Assembly: GCA_015485845.1 (NCBI GenBank)
Contig: WFSU01000065.1
Location: 1 to 8,727, forward strand
DNA: 8,727 nt
Origin: Nitratifractor sp.
GTDB lineage: Bacteria > Campylobacterota > Campylobacteria > Campylobacterales > Sulfurovaceae
Direction: 5' to 3'
This document shows positions 5,945 through 8,727 of the stretch, piece after piece (positions within the stretch are counted from its first letter, which is position 1; every line of letters begins with the position of its first letter). A model generated the notes under the pieces. That model searched no databases and had not been told where the DNA came from. It saw only the letters and a program-made list of their open reading frames with translations. The position numbers and the translations under genes are program-made.

Positions 5945-5976
5945 ATCCCTAATCCCTAATTCTTCATTCCTAATTC
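5945..5976. repeat. Degenerate short tandem repeat (AATTAGGRAT units)
   Basis: Immediately after the ribA stop, the minus strand reads as imperfect repeats of a roughly 7-13 nt unit: GAATTAGGAATGAA, GAATTAGGGATTA, GGGATTTTGG. It is AT-rich, non-coding and lies between ribA and the REP-like hairpin. No terminator-like stem is formed. Its role is unknown; slippage or an insertion remnant are possible origins. Confidence 0.5.
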
Positions 5977-6543
5977 TCACAGCAGATGTCCCATCTGTTC
6001 TTTTTTTACCCGTAGATAATCGACGTTGTACGGGTTGGCTTCGATCAGCAGCGGTACCCGTTCGACGATCTCCACGCCGGCGAGGGATTCGATCTTCTTC
6101 GGGTTATTGGTCAAAAGGCGCAGGTGGGTGATCCCGAAATGGGCGAGGATAAACTCAACCACTTCATACGTCCGTTCGTCAGCAGCAAACCCCAGCTGGT
6201 GGTTGGCGGCAACGGTATCGAATCCCTGATCCTGGAGCGCGTAGGCGTTGACTTTGTTGAGCAGGCCGATATTGCGCCCCTCCTGGCGATGGTAGATCAC
6301 CATCCCCCCTTCGGCGTCAATCATTTTCAGTGCAGCGTCGAGCTGCTCACCGCAGTCGCATTTGAGTGAGCCGAGTGCGTCACCGGTGAGGCATTCGGAG
6401 TGGACACGTACCAGTGGTGTCTCCGGGAGGGGATCGGTGAAGATGGCGAGGTGCTCACGCTCCCCCTCTTTGAAGGCTTGGATTTTGAAGGTTCCGTGAC
6501 GGGTCGGTAAAGCAGCGATGTTGGACAGGGTGATGTTTTTCAT
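5977..6543 (-). CDS. ribA: GTP cyclohydrolase II (RibA)
   Basis: RibA opens GTP to 2,5-diamino-6-ribosylamino-4(3H)-pyrimidinone 5'-phosphate, releasing formate and pyrophosphate; this commits GTP to riboflavin synthesis. It is 188 aa, a stand-alone enzyme without the RibB (DHBP synthase) domain. Zinc ligands Cys51, Cys62 and Cys64 lie in VRVHSECLTGDALGSLKCDCGEQL. The GTP-binding RQEGRNIGLLNKVNAYALQDQG (86-107), ANHQLGFAADERTYE (113-126), LLTNNPKK (143-150) and C-terminal MGHLL are all intact. RNIGL replaces the enterobacterial RGIGL, a variant I also recall from Helicobacter. It diverges from hemB across 90 bp. A TATAAT hexamer ends 6 nt before the ATG and no Shine-Dalgarno precedes it, so there is no room for an FMN riboswitch leader. 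Confidence 0.97.
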   Translation of the reverse strand: MKNITLSNIAALPTRHGTFKIQAFKEGEREHLAIFTDPLPETPLVRVHSECLTGDALGSLKCDCGEQLDAALKMIDAEGGMVIYHRQEGRNIGLLNKVNAYALQDQGFDTVAANHQLGFAADERTYEVVEFILAHFGITHLRLLTNNPKKIESLAGVEIVERVPLLIEANPYNVDYLRVKKEQMGHLL

Positions 6544-6549
6544 GGAGGA

Positions 6550-6555
6550 ATTATA
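6550..6555 (-). promoter_or_regulatory. Candidate -10 hexamer (TATAAT) of ribA
   Basis: A perfect TATAAT on the minus strand is followed by 6 nt (TCCTCC) and the ATG at 6543. The 6-nt spacer is the complement of a Shine-Dalgarno and cannot act as one. Initiation 6-7 nt after the hexamer would place +1 on or beside the A of ATG. The upstream 6556-6595 is AT-rich. Confidence 0.6.
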
Positions 6556-6597
6556 TCGAAAGTAGATAATTTAATAATGCTTAAGTATTTTTTGGAG

Positions 6598-6603
6598 TAG
6601 AAT
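6598..6603 (+). promoter_or_regulatory. Candidate -10 hexamer (TAGAAT) of hemB
   Basis: TAGAAT (5 of 6 to consensus) follows a T-rich stretch at 6587-6593 and lies 30 nt before the hemB ATG. It would give a leader of about 24 nt containing AAAGGA (6621-6626), a Shine-Dalgarno 7 nt before ATG 6634. The ribA -10 faces the other way about 42 bp upstream. Confidence 0.45.
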
Positions 6604-6633
6604 AGCGGCAAGATTATTCCAAAGGAACCGCCC

Positions 6634-7602
6634 ATGTTTACCCGTTTTCGACGACGGCGCATCGATCCGGTGTTGCGTAACCTCCTCGAAGAGACCCGCC
6701 TGAGTACCGACGACTTCATCTACCCGCTCTTTGTCCGCAGCGGCAGCGGGATTCGAGATGAAGTAGCGTCCATGCCCGGTGTGTATCAGATGAGTATCGA
6801 CGAAGCCGTCAAAGAGTGCAATGCGCTCAAATCACTCGGGCTTTATGCCATTATACTTTTTGGAATCCCCGATACCAAAGACTCTGTCGGAAGTGAAGCG
6901 ATGTGTGAGCACGGTATCATCGCCGAAGCGGTGCGTGCAATCAAGGCGGAGCACCCCGATATGTTTGTCATTACTGATCTCTGCTTCTGCGAATACACCG
7001 ATCATGGTCATTGTGGCGTCCTCGACCCGGTGCTTGAGACGGTTGACAACGACATCACCCTCGACAACCTTGCCAAACAAGCCATCGTCCACGCCAAATC
7101 GGGTGTCGATATGATCGCTCCCAGTGGGATGATGGATGGGATGATCCAGGCGATTCGCCGGGGGCTTGATGGCGCCGGATACGTCAACATGCCTATCATG
7201 AGCTACTCGACCAAGTTTGCTTCGGCCTATTACGGTCCGTTTCGTGATGTGGCTGAGTCGGCACCGAGTTTTGGGGATCGCCGCAGTTATCAGATGAACC
7301 CCGCTAACCGTCGGGAAGCGATCGCGGAGAGTGTCACCGATGAGCAGGAGGGTGCCGACATCCTCATGGTCAAGCCTGCCCTGGCCTACATGGACATCAT
7401 CCGCGACGTTCGGGAGCACACGACACTCCCACTGGCAGTTTATAATGTTTCGGGTGAATACTCCATGCTCAAGATGGCTGCCCGAGCCGGAGTGATCGAC
7501 TACGAACGGGTGATGATGGAGACGCTGTTGGGCTTCAAACGTGCCGGAGCCGACATCATCATCACGTACCATGCCAAAGAAGCAGCCGAACTGCTTCCGT
7601 AA
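6634..7602 (+). CDS. hemB: Porphobilinogen synthase (delta-aminolevulinate dehydratase, HemB)
   Basis: HemB condenses two 5-aminolevulinate molecules to porphobilinogen, the first pyrrole of heme biosynthesis, in a cytoplasmic homo-octamer. The 322-aa length is normal. Zinc-type active site: DLCFCEYTDHGHCG carries the three ligands Cys117, Cys119 and Cys127, so this is a zinc-dependent rather than magnesium/aspartate form. The two Schiff-base lysines are Lys194 (MSYSTKFASAYYGPFR) and Lys247 (ILMVKPALAY). The N-terminal RRRRIDPVLRNLLEET and the YNVSGEYSMLKMA segment are also typical. The start is supported by AAAGGA 7 nt upstream. It diverges from ribA, an arrangement I recall from Campylobacter jejuni. 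Downstream is a long spacer with a weak hairpin and a mobile-element-like insertion before gdhA. Confidence 0.98.
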   Translation: MFTRFRRRRIDPVLRNLLEETRLSTDDFIYPLFVRSGSGIRDEVASMPGVYQMSIDEAVKECNALKSLGLYAIILFGIPDTKDSVGSEAMCEHGIIAEAVRAIKAEHPDMFVITDLCFCEYTDHGHCGVLDPVLETVDNDITLDNLAKQAIVHAKSGVDMIAPSGMMDGMIQAIRRGLDGAGYVNMPIMSYSTKFASAYYGPFRDVAESAPSFGDRRSYQMNPANRREAIAESVTDEQEGADILMVKPALAYMDIIRDVREHTTLPLAVYNVSGEYSMLKMAARAGVIDYERVMMETLLGFKRAGADIIITYHAKEAAELLP

Positions 7603-7646
7603 AAGTTCGACGTTTATCCCGTTACAAGGAGTCCCCGGAAACGCGC

Positions 7647-7652
7647 TACAAT
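7647..7652 (+). promoter_or_regulatory. Candidate -10 hexamer (TACAAT), possible native gdhA promoter
   Basis: TACAAT followed by 6 nt and an ATG at 7659, the same spacing as before eamA and ribA. The 27-codon frame from that ATG ends inside the inverted-repeat element and looks meaningless. The hexamer more probably drives gdhA, with a leader that now contains the whole 266-bp element. Promoter identity is inferred from the hexamer alone. Confidence 0.35.
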
Positions 7653-7707
7653 GCGGTGATGGTTGAATGCATGCAGATGCCTCCGTCACATGGATTTTCA
7701 CTTTTGC

Positions 7708-7728
7708 GTTGCTCTGTGCAACATTTTT
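7708..7728 (+). terminator. Weak hairpin with short T-run after hemB
   Basis: GTTGC (7708-7712) pairs with GCAAC (7718-7722) around a 5-nt loop, followed by ATTTTT. Five base pairs and five T's make a poor intrinsic terminator. It lies 105 bp after the hemB stop and directly before the inverted-repeat element, so it may equally be part of the gdhA leader. Confidence 0.3.
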
Positions 7729-7730
7729 CA

Positions 7731-7996
7731 GGGCACCTCTAATAATAGGTCGTACCCACAACATCTCCAGCTTTTGTCCAGGCAAGGCATCGCTTCGCAG
7801 GCATAGCCAAAGCTACGTCAAGAAGTGATAACGCAGCATGGGCGAAAGCTGGTGATGCCCGAAGGGTGGGCTTTGCAGACGCAATCTTTCACTCGATGCT
7901 CCCTTCACCGTAGCTACGGCTACGCTTTGAGAGCCTCAAGTAAAATCTCACATCTGCAAAGCCCATTGTGGGTATGACCTATTATTAGAGGTGCCC
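7731..7996. mobile_element. 266-bp MITE-like element with 31-bp terminal inverted repeats
   Basis: The ends 7731-7761 and 7966-7996 are inverted repeats of 31 bp, starting GGGCACCTCTAATAATAGGT, with one difference (G7752 against T7975). The interior has no credible gene and instead forms stem-loops that abut the terminal stem: 7762-7765/7854-7857 plus 7767-7779/7840-7852 (one T-T mismatch, two G-T pairs); CCC-GAA-GGG at 7858-7866; and 7867-7879/7953-7965, a perfect 13-bp stem. A 12-bp palindrome CCGTAGCTACGG sits at 7908-7919. No exact target-site duplication abuts both ends, though TTTTCA occurs at 7725-7730 and 8004-8009. A non-autonomous DNA transposon mobilised in trans is the simplest reading; the transposase family is unknown. 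The right end lies 24 bp before gdhA, and its TATTAT (7980-7985) could serve as an outward -10. Confidence 0.8.
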
Positions 7997-8008
7997 TTTA
8001 TTATTTTC

Positions 8009-8013
8009 AGGAG
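8009..8013 (+). promoter_or_regulatory. Shine-Dalgarno (AGGAG) of gdhA
   Basis: AGGAG ends 7 nt before ATG 8021 and begins 13 bp beyond the right end of the inverted-repeat element. Insertion therefore left the ribosome site intact while separating it from sequence upstream of 7731. Confidence 0.75.
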
Positions 8014-8020
8014 TTATACT

Positions 8021-8727
8021 ATGCCTGCACGAGAATACATCCAAGCTGTTCTCCACGAAATCCAAGTCTCTTCCCCCGGCCAGGTGGAATTTTATCAAGC
8101 GTCCGAAGAAGTGCTTCATTCCCTGCTTCCGCTCCTTGAGGAGGAATCCAAATACATGGATTATAACATTCTTCGCCGGATTGTCGTCCCGGAGCGGACG
8201 ATTATTTTCCGGGTGGTCTGGGTGGACGATGCCGGAAGACCTCAGACCAATCTGGGTTATCGGGTGCAGTTCAGCTCGTCGCTTGGGCCCTACAAGGGGG
8301 GGTTGCGCTTCCACCCCAATGTCAATCTCGGGATTATCAAATTTCTCGGTTTTGAGCAGATATTCAAGAACGCTTTGACCGGCCTGAGCATCGGTGGGGG
8401 CAAAGGGGGAAGTAACTTCGACCCCAAAGGGAAAAGCGACAACGAAGTGATGCGCTTCTGTCAAGCGTTCATGAGCGAACTCTATCGTCACATTGGTCAG
8501 ACACACGATGTTCCGGCCGGAGACATCGGTGTAGGTGCCCGTGAGATTGGGTATCTCTTTGGGCAGTACAAGAAACTCACCGGACGTTTTGAAGGGATCC
8601 TGACCGGGAAGAATCTTCGCTGGGGTGGCTCCAACACCCGTACCGAAGCGACCGGATATGGCTCGGTCTATTTTGCCGAAAATGTCCTCAACGCCAACGA
8701 TATGGAGCTCAAGGGGAAAACCTGTAC
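8021..8727 (+). CDS. gdhA: NADP-type glutamate dehydrogenase (GdhA), 5' part; 3' end outside window
   Basis: GdhA makes glutamate from 2-oxoglutarate, ammonium and a reduced nicotinamide cofactor. The frame is open to the window edge: 235 complete codons of an expected 445-450. It closely follows the E. coli GdhA pattern: EFYQASEEVLHSLLPLLEE, RVVWVDDAGRPQTNLGYRVQFSSSLGPYKGGLRFHP with substrate-binding Lys92, FLGFEQIFKNALTGL, GGGKGGSNFDPKGKSDNEVMRFCQ with catalytic Lys128, DVPAGDIGVGAREIG with Asp168, and TRTEATGYGSVYFAE at the start of the dinucleotide-binding domain. The NADP preference is inferred from similarity to the hexameric NADP group, because the fingerprint region (GxGxxG) lies beyond the edge. 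The start is fixed by AGGAG 7 nt upstream. The 266-bp inverted-repeat element ends 24 bp before the ATG and may affect expression. Confidence 0.96.
   Translation, partial: MPAREYIQAVLHEIQVSSPGQVEFYQASEEVLHSLLPLLEEESKYMDYNILRRIVVPERTIIFRVVWVDDAGRPQTNLGYRVQFSSSLGPYKGGLRFHPNVNLGIIKFLGFEQIFKNALTGLSIGGGKGGSNFDPKGKSDNEVMRFCQAFMSELYRHIGQTHDVPAGDIGVGAREIGYLFGQYKKLTGRFEGILTGKNLRWGGSNTRTEATGYGSVYFAENVLNANDMELKGKTC

Noticed and set aside
6544..6633. Possible FMN riboswitch upstream of ribA
   Set aside because: The whole ribA-hemB intergenic region is 90 bp and the ribA -10 lies 6 nt from its ATG, leaving no leader to hold the roughly 120-nt RFN fold.
7659..7742. 27-codon frame after the TACAAT hexamer, possible leader peptide of gdhA
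   Set aside because: It ends inside the terminal repeat of the inserted element, has no Shine-Dalgarno and no amino-acid run suggesting attenuation; kept only as a possible promoter position.
6832..7785. 317-codon minus-strand open frame opposite hemB
   Set aside because: It is antisense to hemB, which has all zinc ligands and both active-site lysines, and its translation shows no recognisable domain.
7731..7996. Inverted-repeat element as a CRISPR array, tRNA cluster or integron site
   Set aside because: There are no regularly spaced direct repeats, no tRNA cloverleaf with a CCA-type acceptor, and no integrase nearby; the symmetric ends fit a MITE-like element better.
7985..8506. Minus-strand open frame opposite gdhA
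   Set aside because: The + strand codes for glutamate dehydrogenase throughout; the opposite frame is a shadow.

Overview
The window most likely comes from the chromosome of a sulfur-oxidising-type Campylobacterota (Epsilonproteobacteria; Sulfuricurvum/Sulfurimonas-like). This is inferred from the proteins and gene order, not from a database search. The main support is a 3-methyladenine glycosylase of the MagIII type known from Helicobacter pylori, and hemB diverging from ribA-rsmG, an arrangement I recall from Campylobacter jejuni (Cj0995c-Cj0997). Most of the window is GC-moderate to GC-rich, about 57-67% in lines counted by hand.

Layout. (1) 1-742: 3' part of fabH (fatty acid synthesis initiation), + strand. 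(2) 743-910: short spacer with two REP-like hairpins and a 16-bp perfect palindrome. (3) 911-1573: magIII-like DNA glycosylase, + strand. (4) 1603-3309: an AT-richer cassette on the minus strand, an AraC-family regulator followed by an EamA/DMT exporter, probably acquired as a unit. (5) 3417-6543: a minus-strand series ribA - rsmG - PP0621-family zinc-ribbon protein - conserved hypothetical - rhomboid protease - lipoprotein. The last five genes are packed with gaps of 4-13 bp or a 4-bp overlap. A REP-like hairpin and AT-rich short repeats separate ribA from rsmG. (6) 6634-7602: hemB, divergent from ribA across a 90-bp promoter region. (7) 7603-8020: a 418-bp spacer dominated by a 266-bp non-coding inverted-repeat element (MITE-like). 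(8) 8021-8727: 5' half of gdhA.

How the genes work together. fabH, ribA, hemB, gdhA and rsmG are housekeeping functions: fatty acid, flavin, heme and glutamate synthesis, and 16S rRNA methylation. MagIII repairs alkylated DNA. The rhomboid and the lipoprotein translationally coupled to it form an envelope module; the lipoprotein carries a Cys-His-Asp arrangement resembling a transglutaminase/papain-type active site. The AraC-EamA pair looks like a regulated metabolite or drug exporter.

Most notable observations: (a) the 266-bp element between hemB and gdhA, whose 31-bp terminal repeats enclose abutting stem-loops with no unpaired base at the junction, every non-Watson-Crick pair that I found being a G-U wobble on the + strand; (b) a repeated arrangement of a TATAAT-like hexamer 5-6 nt before an ATG lacking a Shine-Dalgarno sequence (magIII, araC, eamA, ribA), which suggests leaderless mRNAs; (c) the unrecognised lipoprotein with a candidate catalytic triad.
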